Notes under the pieces: generated by a model
Databases searched by the model: none
Told to the model about the DNA's origin: nothing
Seen by the model: only the letters and a program-made list of their open reading frames with translations
Assembly: GCF_029784135.1 (NCBI RefSeq)
Contig: NC_073745.1
Coordinates: forward strand, 163,567,328-163,631,327
Length of the DNA: 64,000 nucleotides
Direction of reading: 5' to 3'
Source of the DNA: Toxorhynchites rutilus septentrionalis
Taxonomy: Eukaryota > Arthropoda > Insecta > Diptera > Culicidae
Translations under genes and position numbers: made by a program
Shown here: piece by piece, positions 1 through 10,959 of the stretch
Layout of the letters: each line of letters opens with the position of its first letter
Position numbering within the stretch: position 1 is the stretch's first letter

Positions 1-889
1 CAGAACGCATGGATTTGTGATTGAGACAACATGCTGCCACTGAGTCATACTCAGCAGACTTAAAGCTACCTGTTGGCAGGTCTGCATAACTCGAAAACTA
101 ATCAAGCAAATGAAACCGAATTTGGTATGTAGATGTTTTAGAGGGCAAGAAAAGATGGTTCGTCACTCCTTCTCCCTCTCTAATTGGGGAGCTGTCATAG
201 AAATGAAACGCATAACTCATAACTCGAGAACTAATCAAGCAAATGAAGTCAAATTTGACATGTGAGGGTTCTTTGGTACGTGAAATGTTTGTATGAAGTT
301 TTAATTTCCACGTAAGCCTCTCCCTCCTCTGGAAGGGGGAGGGAGTCCCATAAAATTATACACATATTCCAAACAATCATATTCCAACTAAACATGACAA
401 TTGAAAATTTTCAGAAAACTCTGAAGGAAAATGGGTAAATCCAGAAATTTAATTCCCATACAACATTTACATCGTGACAAGAGTTGTAAGTTCTGCAATT
501 ACATCGTAACAAGAGTTGTAAGTTCTTTTGATTTTGAATGGATTTTCAGATGAAAAAAACGCACTCCCATATCTTATAACTATATAAACAAAAAAGAATC
601 GCCAAATGTGTTGGTAAGTGCAAAACTCAAGAAAGGCATCGATTTGAGATGTCTTAATTTTAATATATTGACTTCATCAAACATGTATTCAATGTAACGA
701 AGAAACATGTTATTTGCAAGTGATTGAGAAATCACAAAATTGTGAAGGGTAAATTAGAAGATCAACCAATGAACAACTCTGCAATTGGAACCGTGAGCGT
801 TCGCTTAGTAAGAAAACGTGAGTGTTTTAAGGGATTGATAACAAAAAAAAATCAATTTTGGGCGAGACGAAGTCTGCCGGGTCAGCTAG
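1..889. repeat. Noncoding transposon-like repeat ending in a GACCCGGC motif
   Basis: No gene is visible. Two imperfect copies of a phrase reading AACTCGARAACTAATCAAGC lie near 91-135 and 222-265. A 26-28 bp direct repeat (around 468-494 and 501-527, containing ACAAGAGTTGTAAGTTCT) follows. The block stops at about 889 in CCGGGTCAGCTAGT, the reverse complement of the CTAGTTGACCCGGCA motif seen again at 12421. I infer that both are ends or subterminal parts of one dispersed repeat family. The left limit is outside the window. Confidence 0.4.
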
Positions 890-894
890 TTTTG

Positions 895-1010
895 ATATGA
901 TTCTAATACGTGCATTTTTGACGGAAAAATGTAGCCGATATTGGGCTTAAGAATCATAGTTCTGCTTGACATATATGTTTTTAGTACGGTAGAAAATGGC
1001 ATTCACAAAA
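895..1010. repeat. Dispersed short repeat, second copy at 58672-58770
   Basis: The stretch with ACGTGCATTTTTGACGG and the following ATGTAGCCGATATTGGGCTT is found again, about 85-90 percent alike by eye, at 58672-58770. It has no coding content. It may be a MITE relic; boundaries are approximate. Confidence 0.45.
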
Positions 1011-1038
1011 AAACTAAATATAACTAAGTAAATATATC

Positions 1039-1390
1039 CTGGGTCATGCGTACTCAATAAAACTTATTTCTCAAGAGCATTTTACTTGAAAAAAAAAAAT
1101 CTTCTGCCAAAGTTTTTTTTGTGAATCTGCCAAAATCTTTTTGTGTGTTATCTGCCAAAATGTCAATTGGGCCCACATGATTCGAAACGCTAGCATTAAT
1201 TGATGAAAAAATGTAGTTCGTTCATTTCTATTAATTCGATTATTTTCACCGTTAATAACAATACTTTCTCTATAGTTCTCTATAGTGTAGTTGATTATTA
1301 TAAGAAAAGTAACACTTTCTTCCCATACTCTTTTGACATTTCTATTGGACTCTTTTTGACAATCAGTTTGATTCTATCCGCATGACCCAG
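1039..1390. mobile_element. Short non-autonomous DNA element (MITE), 8-bp-duplication family
   Basis: Inverted ends are CTGGGTCATGCG on the left and CGCATGACCCAG on the right (1379-1390). The flanks AATATATC and AATTTAAC agree at 6 of 8 positions, a plausible decayed 8-bp duplication. Its right half, read on the minus strand, matches the left end of the 4.2 kb element at 10775 (shared phrases around GCGGA, GAATCAAA and GAAATGTCAAAA). So both belong to one family. hAT- or P-like affiliation is inferred only from the 8-bp duplication. Confidence 0.55.
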
Positions 1391-1675
1391 AATTTAACAA
1401 CTTATTTTTCTCAGTGTAGTAATGACACTAGAATTCAATAATGGATCAACCTTTTATTTACACTGGGACGGGATTTTTTTATCATCTGGTAATTTCTTCG
1501 AACTGTCAATAGCACAAACCCTAGAATTATTGCACTACCTACTGTCGTAACTTTTCCATCGTGAACTTTTGTAGACTGCAACAGGAGAAAAAAAGGTATT
1601 GTTACTTAACAGATTAGTTTTCTAGCTCTTTCTGCATTTTAAGATTATCATTTAGTATTCCTTTCTAGAACGACA

Positions 1676-2134
1676 ATGCTGCGCATCACAGCTGGTCGAC
1701 TTTTCGGTGCTCTTCGGGGTTCCGTTGGTATGACCACTTCGCGTCTAGGAATTGCTGGTGCAATCCGACATTCGCACAGCAGCGAAAGTGCAGAAGAGTT
1801 CGATACACGGTATGAGAACTACTTTAACCGGCAGGACATTGATCACTGGGAGGCTCGTAAAGGAATGAACGATCTTCTCGGAATGGATTTGGTGCCGGAA
1901 CCGAAAATTATCATCGCTGCTCTGAAGGCCTGCCGTCGGTTGAATGACTACGCCTTGGCCATTAGATTCCTCGAAGGATGCAAGGACAAATGTGGAAATC
2001 AAGTCAATGAAATTTATCCATACTTGCTGCAGGAAATTCGTCCAACCCTTAATGAACTGGGTATTGATACACCGGAGGAACTGGGATATGATCAGCCCGA
2101 ATTGGCCCTCAAGTCCGTTTATGATATTCACTAA
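1676..2134 (+). CDS. COX5A: Cytochrome c oxidase subunit 5A, mitochondrial
   Basis: Nuclear gene for subunit 5A (Va) of respiratory complex IV, which sits on the matrix side of the inner mitochondrial membrane. The 152-residue product has an Arg- and Ser-rich, acid-poor first 35 residues typical of a mitochondrial presequence. The conserved all-helical COX5A body follows (from about residue 40: [13 protein letters not shown], then [19 protein letters not shown] and the C-terminal TPEELGY). Length matches the insect family. The coding region is a single uninterrupted exon. ATG at 1676 is chosen because the presequence starts there. A pyrimidine stretch ending in TAG at about 1669 suggests that a 5' UTR intron ends just upstream; a GGTATT near 1595 could be its donor. 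AATAAA at 2176-2181 is the likely poly(A) signal. Both flanks are transposon sequence, but the gene looks intact. Confidence 0.95.
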   Translation: MLRITAGRLFGALRGSVGMTTSRLGIAGAIRHSHSSESAEEFDTRYENYFNRQDIDHWEARKGMNDLLGMDLVPEPKIIIAALKACRRLNDYALAIRFLEGCKDKCGNQVNEIYPYLLQEIRPTLNELGIDTPEELGYDQPELALKSVYDIH

Positions 2135-2175
2135 ATGGCGTAGTAGCGGAACATCATTTTATTAGTACAATCAAG

Positions 2176-2181
2176 AATAAA
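2176..2181 (+). terminator. Poly(A) signal of COX5A
   Basis: AATAAA 42 bases past the stop codon, followed by AT-rich sequence. It is the first canonical hexamer downstream of the gene. Confidence 0.6.
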
Positions 2182-2344
2182 ATGAAAAGCTGTTCAGTTG
2201 CTTGAAAAGATATGATTATGTAATCATCAATGGAGTTTAACAGAATTTAAAGAAATTCCATGTTTGTAAACAAAGCTAGATTGATGGAACGGTTTTTTTT
2301 TCTTCATGCCTAATATACTCTATTTGTTAGGAATTTGGTCATGA

Positions 2345-3300
2345 GAATGAAGGATACTCCAAACGATGGATATTCGATTTCTCTAAAAAGGTCTGTCCTG
2401 ATTCAGTCCCAGTCCAACATTCTTCGAGAAACGTCTCCGAACGGCAGACCTCTGGACAGACTGCTGGGAATTTAATATGAATCGGAACCGATGATTAAAT
2501 TCGTTCTTCTAAAAAATCTTCCCGATATCGTTGAAGGAGATTGCTAGACTTATTGAATTCCCTACTAGAAAACAACATTGTTCCACCCGAATGGGGACAA
2601 GTTAAAAGTAATAGCAATTCAAAAGCCTGGCAAACCAGCGTCTGACCATAACTTATACCGATTGCTATGCTCTCGTGCATTAGAAAATTGTAGGAGAAAA
2701 TGATCCTTCGAAGACTCGATCAATGGATCGAGACAAATAATTAACTATCAAGTACACAATTTGGATTTCGCAAGAGCAAAAGAACAAATGATTATCTAGC
2801 ATTGTTGACGTGGGACTACGTCTAACCGGAATTTATGGGGGGTAAAATGAAAACCTAAACTCAGAACATGCAGGAAAAAATGAATGAAACGCCTTAACTG
2901 TCTCGTTTTGATTGGCCCGATTTACGGTTTCCCCAACACAGACTTCAAAATCAATGTACCTGGGGGAATCCAAATTTTGAAACACACCAAAATGTGTTTC
3001 AAAATAAAGATACCTGAGGGAATCCTCGCGGTTGTATCATAGATATAACCCACTCATTGTTTTCCACAGATATTCAACTGGCCTTTGCGCACAAGGAGCA
3101 ACTTGCTTCAGTGTTTCTGGACATTGAGGGAGCTTTTGATTCGGTTGCCATAGAAATTCTGACAATCTGCACAGATGTGGACTTCCTAGAATTTTGAAGA
3201 ATTTCTTGTACAATTTGTTGTCAGAAAAGCAAACGAACTTCACCCTCGGGCATATGACAACTTCCAGAAATAGTTTGACGTAAAATATATTGACAGTTGC
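2345..3300 (+). pseudogene. Decayed LINE reverse transcriptase, first part
   Basis: In broken frames the plus strand encodes recognisable pieces of an I/R1-group LINE ORF2. They include the NNIVPPEWGQVKVIAIQKPG block (about 2570-2630), FGFRKSKRTNDYLALL (about 2762-2806), and then, after a small insertion, LASVFLDIEGAFDSV (about 3095-3150), which is the RT motif with the first catalytic Asp. Many stops and frameshifts make it non-functional. The reading resumes near 6090 and again near 8280, so one old LINE copy appears to have been split by later insertions. The element family is probably the same as the better-preserved 3' end at 12855-14142. Confidence 0.75.
2807..3054. mobile_element. 248-bp MITE inside the LINE RT (GACGTAG-type)
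   Basis: The left end GACGTGGGACTACGTC is one base from the GACGTAG family end. The right side holds GATATAACCCACT, the reverse complement of the family's left end. CATTGTT occurs on both sides (2800-2806 and 3055-3061). Deleting the element plus one CATTGTT rejoins the RT reading frame (LAL then STDIQLA). An internal phrase (2925-3000, TTTCCCCAACACAGA and following) recurs at 61855-61990. Confidence 0.65.
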
Positions 3301-3668
3301 TTGACAGAACAATGTACGCTAATGGGCACCTTAAGCCAGGGGTTAGACATCAATTGAATATAGGCTACCCAAAGTCAAAATCAATATGGCGTCATTTGTT
3401 TACCAACATACCATTTGCGAGGATTGAAATCGTTGAAATCGCGGAAATTGCGCTGCTTTATTTCTAACTGCATAAGCGATTTTCATATTTCGGTTTCACA
3501 TGGAGGTGTTCAGATTCAACATGGAGTTTAAAGTTAGCCACTATTTGACTATATAACCGGACCGTGTTGTAAACAACAGTAATTGTCAGAACCAAAATGT
3601 CAGTAAACCGCAGCAATATTGGGTACATTGGCAATATGAGGGATTTGACGTTTTAGTCATACCCCTTC

Positions 3669-5262
3669 CTTAAGCGGACCTTACACGGTCAAATTTATTG
3701 ACAATATGATGACATTTGAGAGCATAATGACAGCTAAACATGGCCGACAACGCAGAAATCCGGATTTTCTGATTTTCGGGCATCAATATCGTGACATTTC
3801 TTATGGATGCATGATGTTGACGTTTTACCTCACGGACTTCCAGACTGAGTTGCCAGATTTGGAAGCGGACATTTAATGTTTGTTAGTCTTTTTTGCGATT
3901 GCAATTAAAATTTATAAACTTCTGAAATTGTAGGAATCATAAATGAAAGCTTTTGGTTTTGAAAACTGATATAGTAATTTACATTTAATGCGAAATGCCG
4001 GAGAACCACTCAGTGTCGCATTGGAGGCGATTTGACCTGTAATTGGACATTGAAGATGAGAGTGGTACAGCGTCGACGTCTGGCGGCGAATGTCAATGTG
4101 GGGCCATAATTTGGGCCCGAACTCGATGTTTACAAAAATGTCTAACTAAACGTGTCGCATACAGGTCTGTCCAATTAGAAAAATGTCGCATTAAATGTAA
4201 ATTACTGTACCTAAAATAGCAAAATACAGTACTTTTCGCGATACAAATCAAAACCTCAAAGTAACTGACAATGTGATGGTGAGAGAGTGAATGAAAATTA
4301 ACAACGTCTTAGGAATGTTTTTAACATTGAACTCGGTCATTCTTTGCGCTAGCGAGCGGGGCAGCCACTTTAGTCTAAGTTGTGTGTTTCTTCACACTCC
4401 GCTATAAAATTTGGAGAATGAGAAGATCTGGGAAAATCACAGGTGAAAAAACATCACGTGTTATTCAAGTTACAGTAGAATCCCGATTATCCGTGAATAG
4501 TCGGGATGATTTTTAAACATAGAAACTATGTTTTATCAATACAGAAATAGATACAGATACAGATAATCGGGGTACAGATACAGATACAGATAATCGGGGT
4601 TCTACTGTCATAGTCTTATTTATCGAATAAAAACATTTGCTTGCAGATAATATAATTTGCATATATTTTCACAATCTAAAATAATTTGGCATCCCTGAAA
4701 CTGAAAGGATCAGTCTGTTTTGTGAAACGAGTATTATGATGTGTTTTTGAGAAGGAAAAACGAGTTTTAAAGTGTAAATTATGAATGAAAATTAACTTTT
4801 CCAAATCAAATTAGTATTCTATGTGAATGCAAATCACTTTTTTTCTGCAAGTGGTGAGAAAATCCCATACAAAAATTGTATCTGAAACTGACGTTATATA
4901 ATAATAATAAATTTTAGTAGGAATATCTGAAAATTCATAGAAAATAGGTTAAGTTAGTGTTAGGACTACGCGCTTCAACTAATTAAATAATACCAAGTAG
5001 ATATTTTCATTCAAATTTTACCAATTGAAAATTGCAATTTAGCCTTCTAATCTGATGGAGAATAGTTTGGATCCCAAACTCGAATGTCACCACTAGCCAT
5101 TGCGGATATTTTCGTTGTCTTGGGTTGAGGGCGATATTGACCGTGTAAGGTGGCAAAATATTGATTGAGGTTAGATCAGATGTCGAAAGCCTAGCTGTCA
5201 CGATATTGAAGACACTTATTGTCAATCAGTTTGATCGTGTAAGGTGCCCATTAAGCGGACCA
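3669..5262 (+). mobile_element. Terminal-inverted-repeat element E, copy 1
   Basis: Left end GGACCTTACACGGTCAAA, right end TTTGATCGTGTAAGGTGCC read inward as inverted repeats that extend into TTATTGACAATA and TGATTGACAATA. No transposase is visible. A MITE with ends AGTAATTTACATTTAATGCG lies at about 3980-4207. The whole segment reappears in opposite orientation, split by insertions, between 10258 and 17145. This gives internal empty-site controls for both of those insertions. A partial inverted duplicate (5281-5986) is attached on its right. Confidence 0.7.
3980..4207. mobile_element. MITE with TTTACATTTAATGCGACAT inverted ends
   Basis: About 230 bp bounded by AGTAATTTACATTTAATGCG and its inverted partner CGCATTAAATGTAAATTACT. 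Other copies lie at about 5436-5674 and 16613-16848 (inside E copies). Decayed ones are near 45990-46200, 51335-51360 and 52225-52445. It is noncoding. Confidence 0.65.
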
Positions 5263-5280
5263 TTAAGCGGAACAACGTCT

Positions 5281-5986
5281 TGTTAATTTTCATTCACTCT
5301 CTCACCATCACATTGTCAGTTTACTTTGAGGTTTTGATTTGTATCGCGAAAAGTACTGTATTTTGCTTTTGCGTGTCGCATACAGGTCTGTCCAATTAGA
5401 AAAATGTCGCATTAAATGTAAATTACTGTACCTAAACAGTAATTTACATTTAATGCGACATTTTTCTAATTGGACAGACCTGTATGCGACACGTTTAGTT
5501 AGACATTTTTTGTAAACATCAAGTTCGGGCCCAAATTATGGCCCCACATTGAAATTCGCCGCCAGACGTCGACGCTGTACCACTCTCATCCTCAATGTCC
5601 AATTACAGGTCAAATCGCCTCCAATGCGACACTGAGTGGATCCTCGGCATGTCGCATTAAATGTAAATTACTGTATCAGTTTTCCAAACCAAAAGCTTTC
5701 ATTTATGATTCCTACAATTTCAGAAGTTTATAAATTTTAATTGCAATCGCAAAAAAGACTAACAAACATTAAATGTCCACTTGCAAATCTGGCAACTCTG
5801 TCTGGAAGTCCGTGAGGTAAAACGTCATCATCATGCATCCATATGAAATGTCACGATATTGATGCCCGAAAATCAGAAAATCCGGATTTCTGCGTTGTCG
5901 GCCATGTTCAGCTGTCATTATGCTCTCAAATGTCATCATATTGTCAATAAATTTGACCGTGTAAGGTCCGCTTAAGACAGCTTGCA
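5281..5986 (-). repeat. Inverted partial duplicate of element E (with foldback)
   Basis: This is the reverse complement of the left part of E (3669-4322), ending in TTGACCGTGTAAGGTCC. Together with 3669-5262 it makes a roughly 2.3 kb structure with long inverted repeats at both outer ends. At 5372-5493 it contains a perfect palindrome (58-bp arms, 6-nt spacer) where two MITE ends face each other. Confidence 0.7.
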
Positions 5987-6019
5987 AATGACCGTGTGGT
6001 TTCCGAAAGAGGTACACAG

Positions 6020-6435
6020 ACCGAAAACTTGCAAAGGCCTTTACAAAATTCCTTAGACAACTTTCTTGTCAAGGAATTTAGGAATTGAATTCTCGCCGCA
6101 GAAAACAGAATTGGTAGTGTTTACACGGAAGCAGTTCCCAGTCCAATTGCATACTCGGGCTTTTGGGCAGGAACATTATCCAATCATTGACCTTCAAATA
6201 CCTTGGGGTCTGATTTGATGCAAAATGCACTTGGAATACTCACATTACGTATTTGAAGCAAACTGCGAAAAGAGGGTCAACTTTCTCCGTTCGATTTGCG
6301 GCACATGATGGGTAGCTCATCTAGGAGATGTCATAAAGCTTTAGAAAACAATTATTCGGCGGTATGCACTCAACGCACAACATGAGTCTCGAGGTTCTAG
6401 TAGGAGTAACACCTCTATAGAACTGATTCATGGAT
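6020..6435 (+). pseudogene. Decayed LINE reverse transcriptase, second part
   Basis: Plus-strand pieces such as LGIEFSPQKTELVVFTRK (about 6085-6140) are the region that follows the catalytic YADD motif in I/R1-group LINEs. It continues the relic of 2345-3300 after the E insertion. Frames are broken throughout. Confidence 0.6.
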
Positions 6436-6438
6436 TTT

Positions 6439-8115
6439 GACGTAGAACTACGTCTTTCATTAAGGGTGCCAAATCAGAAAACAAGTCACGTTTTTATGAA
6501 ATAAAGTTAACGTTAATAACTATTTTTGTCGTGAACGGATTCTGGCAGTTTACATACCAAACGAATTGGAAATTCCATAAGATTTGTTTGGTATGCTATA
6601 CATTACAATCCCAAAGTCTGTATATGGTTTAACTTAATGAAAATTGGAAGCATTCCCATTTCCTCATACATCTGTTCTGTCCATTTGAGTGCTTTCCCGA
6701 ACAGATCTGTCAATAACGAGCAACTTTTCGACGAACAACGAAAGGGAAATCATAAGATGTAAAGTCTCCATGAACAAAGGAAAAGAAGAAGAGCGAAGGT
6801 GAATATTTGTCTAGAGTATAAACAGTGGATCTCACTGAGGAAAAATTTCATTCTTCGTGAGAAAACGACTGAACAACATCGTTGCTGGGCGAGCTGTATG
6901 GCGAGGGATCGAATGCGTTTCTCAAGGCAATGGGGTGGAGGAGTAATATGATGGATAAAGTAAAGTTTTCCAAGGACATCTTTGAAGGTTAGAGACGAAT
7001 GAACTGAAGAAGTTTGAAGTCTCAAGCAAGGAAGGAAGGCAAGCTATCAGTATCGTTCTGTATTCAAAGCAATGAGTATCGCTTGTTCTTCCTTGTTTTG
7101 TGTCATCACATGTCTTCGTTTACTTCGTTACTTACAAATTACTCACTCGCTGATATCTCTAGCATTGCATCGAACTGACGCAATTGCATTAATGTATTGA
7201 GCTACACAATTGTGTGGTGAATCGTCAAGCTAGGCTATCGTCAGCTCACCAAGAAAATAAATGTTCTGGAATTTCGTCCGTGATTTGGTTTCGCATGACG
7301 GTAGGAAAACTCTCTCCACAAAGGATAACAGCTAAGCTAATCTAGATTGGCAATATAAACAGAAAGGGTTTATGTAGAGAAGAGCGTAAAACGGAGATAA
7401 GTGTGTGTATATTTAGATGCTCCAAGCCATCGATATATAGATAGTTGTGTGCGTATGTGCGTGCTTCATTACCCGTATGTAAAAATAGTGCATCTTCGCT
7501 ACGCTGAAACCACATTTGTAATGATAAATATAAACGAGGATAGCGGAAGGGAATTATTTACGCTAGGGTATTAGTAATGAATCTCTGCTGAGGCAAATAT
7601 TCAACTTTTGTCCAAGCTGTTAACATTTTTTGTTTTCTGTCATCATAAAGGCTTCGTTGGTGCCATTGACATTACATCAATGCATTGAACTGACGCTATG
7701 GTGAAACAGGCGTTGAGGTTGTGCACCAAAAAATTATTTGGGGAATACCAAGTTATTCAAAAAGTTATAATAAGTCATTAATTTACTTGGGTTCACGTGC
7801 AGATAGAGTTTATTTCGGTTATTAAGTCACCAAGAAAGTAAATGTCGTTCTGGATTTTTGTAGGTGATTTGATTTCGCTTGCCAGTAGCAAAACTTTCTC
7901 CACTGAGGATGGAAGCTGCGCTTATCCCATGCATGTATTGTTCTGCGAGCACAAGAATGAATCAACAATTATCGTCAAATGATTCCACAATGAAAAAAAA
8001 CATTTCAGGGCGACCAAACTGGTAGAACGATTATTTCATAATTTTCGTAGCATTATAAAATAATATCCACAGTTATAAACAAGTGACCTGAGTTAAACTA
8101 CAGCGTAGTTCTATG
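6439..8115. mobile_element. Degenerate GACGTAG-type element
   Basis: The left end GACGTAGAACTACGTC and the right-end reverse complement (GTAGTTCTATGTC near 8101-8113) match the family terminus. The interior (about 6810-6920, TTCATTCTTCGTGAGAAAAC and CAACATCGTTGC) is clearly related to the 512-bp block in the El-1 satellites. Two inner sections repeat each other loosely (around 7080-7320 and 7640-7920). No coding capacity is seen. Confidence 0.5.
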
Positions 8116-8279
8116 TCAACAATGCGGTCGTTGAACACAACCTCCTATAATTTTTTTCTCAGAATAATGGTCTAATGCGTATTCACTTGTGATTGAAAAC
8201 TTTGAAAAAAATCTTCACCTAAATATACAATCTCAGTTTATGAGAATTTCTGTAAACTGCAGGAACCTTGTTTCGTTTA

Positions 8280-8760
8280 TGTTGCTGGGTTGGCAGCAAT
8301 CGACTGCGCATTGGGTATGATCTCCAACACGCCTGCAGACCATTACTTCATTTTCTCAAATAGTTTCTGTTCGCTTGAGGTTCTCCAGTCGATAAAAACT
8401 AATCGGGACACATCTTTTTTCCCCACAAAAGTGAGGCAGAAGATAAGTGCACGGATTGAAAGATCTTATAATATAACCTCTGTATGAGTCCCATCCGTCC
8501 CATCTCATTGCTCAACTCCTGGCAATTAGAAGGCGGACACTCTCGCAAAGGTGGGTGCCCAGGAAGGCGAATTGTATGATAGACAGATTTCATACGATGA
8601 ATTTTTCCAATTGTGTCAGAGTTCCCTCTTGAGTTGGCAATCCGATTGGGACACAGCGGTGGTTACATTCACTTCTATCAAATGGTTCTTCCAAAGCGTG
8701 GTTCAATGGTTTGTATGTAATCCGTGGCTTCATTCGTGTGATAAGTAGACTTATGTCCAA
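8280..8760 (+). pseudogene. Decayed LINE RNase H region
   Basis: Broken plus-strand frames give an RNase H-like segment (AAIDCALGMISNTPADHYF, then VPSHCSTPGN-like and ADTLAKVGAQEGELYDRQIS). It aligns residue by residue with the intact RNase H of the LINE at 12855. It is the 3' part of the relic that starts at 2345. It has at least one stop (about 8486) and a lost catalytic region. Confidence 0.7.
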
Positions 8761-8807
8761 TCACTACTCGCTAGATGTGCATATCTAAAAAATAAATCTT
8801 GAGTAAC

Positions 8808-8935
8808 AGAAAAAGGTCTGAACGAATCGAAAAACAAAGAATAAGCCCTTCCTATTATGGTGCCAAAGCAAGCAGTTGTCTTTTTATTTTGATCCTAAAA
8901 CAGGTTTTAACAAGTGGCGACGATGAAAAAGTTAT
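8808..8935. repeat. Repeat shared with 17150-17260
   Basis: CAGAAAAAGGTCTGAAC and the following TTGTCTTTTTATTTTG occur in both places in the same orientation. After 8925 comes AGTGGCGACGATGAAAA, which looks like the start of an LTR element's primer-binding region. A solo-LTR remnant is therefore possible but unproven. Confidence 0.35.
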
Positions 8936-9600
8936 TTCGCACAAATAGTGCAAATTTTGAAAAATGAAAAGCAGAGATAAGGTGAGAAAAGAAAATTATT
9001 ATTCCGATATTTTATTGTGCGGCCAATTATTGTTTTCTAAGTTTCAGCCAACATAGCCTTTGCGATAGACGCCAGCAGACGCCATTGCGGTAGAGGAACA
9101 ATTGGCCTATATAAACCTTTTGTCTTTGCATTACGGAATCACCATTATTGATTCCGGTGAATTTTCCTGCGTTAAACTTCGACGGGCAGCAACTCGTATT
9201 TCTAATCCAGCACTGCAAAAGCCGAGAGGCGCTTTAGGTTAGTCTTATTTCACGTTACCTCCCGGAAAGGCAGTTGCAGAAACGAGAACAAGACGACGAA
9301 AGGAATCCTAAATATCCAGCAGCTAAGATTATACTTAATTGTGTGCGATTTTTATGATATCATTAAAGGAAATGATTAAAAATGAAAAACATGCATAGAA
9401 GACTATGTTAACATGATAAGTCCTAATAATTCTGAAATTAACCCGGACATGCTCTTGAGTGATATGGTCAACTGAATGTGATCCAGATAGTGAGAATGTG
9501 AGGATGGTTCAAATTGGAAACGTACCAACTATGGCACATAGCAGTGTAATTCGCATATGTAAAGGATATAGTACCTTTAAAAATCAAATACGCGCTTGGT
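8936..9600. other. No recognisable gene
   Basis: AT-rich sequence with short open frames only. If 8808-8935 is an LTR, this would be the leader of a decayed LTR retrotransposon, but no gag motif is visible. Confidence 0.3.
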
Positions 9601-9639
9601 CCGGCGACGGCCGAGGCTAGACGCCAGCGATACCCACCA

Positions 9640-9980
9640 GGAAGAGTTTCGTAAGCATTAATTTTTTGTGGGCTTAGTCATCGTTGGAGTATCGTCCTCT
9701 CAGCCGAGAGTTGTCACACGCACTGTAGCATTGTGCATTGGGACCAGGGATAGGATCTGGTGTTCGACTGGCTGTTGAAGGTGGGCGATAAATCGACAGC
9801 ATTGACTTTGTTGCATTGAATACTTTTTTGGCTGATATTGACTGGACTGATGTCCTGTCTGGAACCGATGTCGACCTTGTCGTGAAGAAGTAGCAACCCC
9901 AATTCATGATATTGATAAATTGCCGGATTTGTTTCTAAGGCGTTCGAAAAGTTTACACTGACAAAGAATTTGTTCATACG
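9640..9980 (+). pseudogene. LINE ORF2 fragment, same family as 17335-18170
   Basis: The plus strand encodes a piece including IDSIDFVALNTFLADIDW and VLSGTDVDLVVKK, then stops. The same sequence occurs, about 95 percent identical by eye, on the minus strand at 17930-18165, where it runs on into a longer ORF2. The ends are undefined. Confidence 0.55.
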
Positions 9981-10257
9981 AAATAGTTTACTGTTAGTAA
10001 TATCGAATCGTTATATTATGAGTGTTAGTAGTGATTTCTTGAATTGGTTAAGTTTGATTGTAGTTTCTGATTTTTGTGACAATTGAATTGAAATGCTCTG
10101 GGAATAATTTTAAAACGTAATTCTCTAAATGGGGAAGGGCTGAAGTGTTCGTAACAAATGCGTATATATTTACTATTATAATGAGTAGTTTGTAGTCAAC
10201 GTGTATATTACGTTAAACGGCCATCAACACATGATTGGTAAATTTTAGAAGAGTAAT
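9981..10257. other. No recognisable feature
   Basis: AT-rich sequence between the LINE fragment and the start of element E copy 2. Nothing was identified in it. Confidence 0.3.
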
Positions 10258-10959
10258 GGGCACCTTACACGATCAAACTGATTGACAATAAGTGTCTTCA
10301 ATATCGTGACAGCTAGGCTTTCGACATCCGATCTAACCTCAATCAATATTTTGCCACCTTACACGGTCAATATCGCCCTCAACCCGAGACAACGAAAATA
10401 TCCGCGATGGCTAGTGGTGACATTCGAGTTTGGGATCCAAACTATTCTCCATCAGATTAGAAGGCTAAATTGCAATTTTCAATTGGTAAAATTTGAATGA
10501 AAATATCTACTTGGTATTATTTAATTAGTTGAAGCACGTAGTCCTAACACTAACTTAACCTATTTTCTATGAATTTTCAGATATTCCTACTAAAATTTAT
10601 TATTATTATATAACGTCAGTTTCAGATACAATTTTTGTATGGGATTTTCTCACCACTTGCAGAAAAAAAGTGATTTGCATTCACATAGAATACTAATTTG
10701 ATTTGGAAAAGTTAATTTTCATTCATAATTTACACTTTAAAACTCGTTTTTCCTTCTCAAAAACACATCATAATCTAGGTAGTGCGGACTGAATCAAAAC
10801 GGCTGTCAAAAAAGATCCAATTGAAATGTCAAAAAAGATCCAACGATGAGGAGTGTTGTTCTTCTTATGATAATCAACACTATAAAAAAGGTATTGTTAT
10901 CAAAGGCAAAAATAATTAAATTTTTAAAATGCACGAACTACATTTTTCCGTCAATTGTT

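Noticed and set aside
1745..2131. 128-codon antisense frame over COX5A
   Set aside because: Shadow of the conserved sense gene; no similarity to a protein family.
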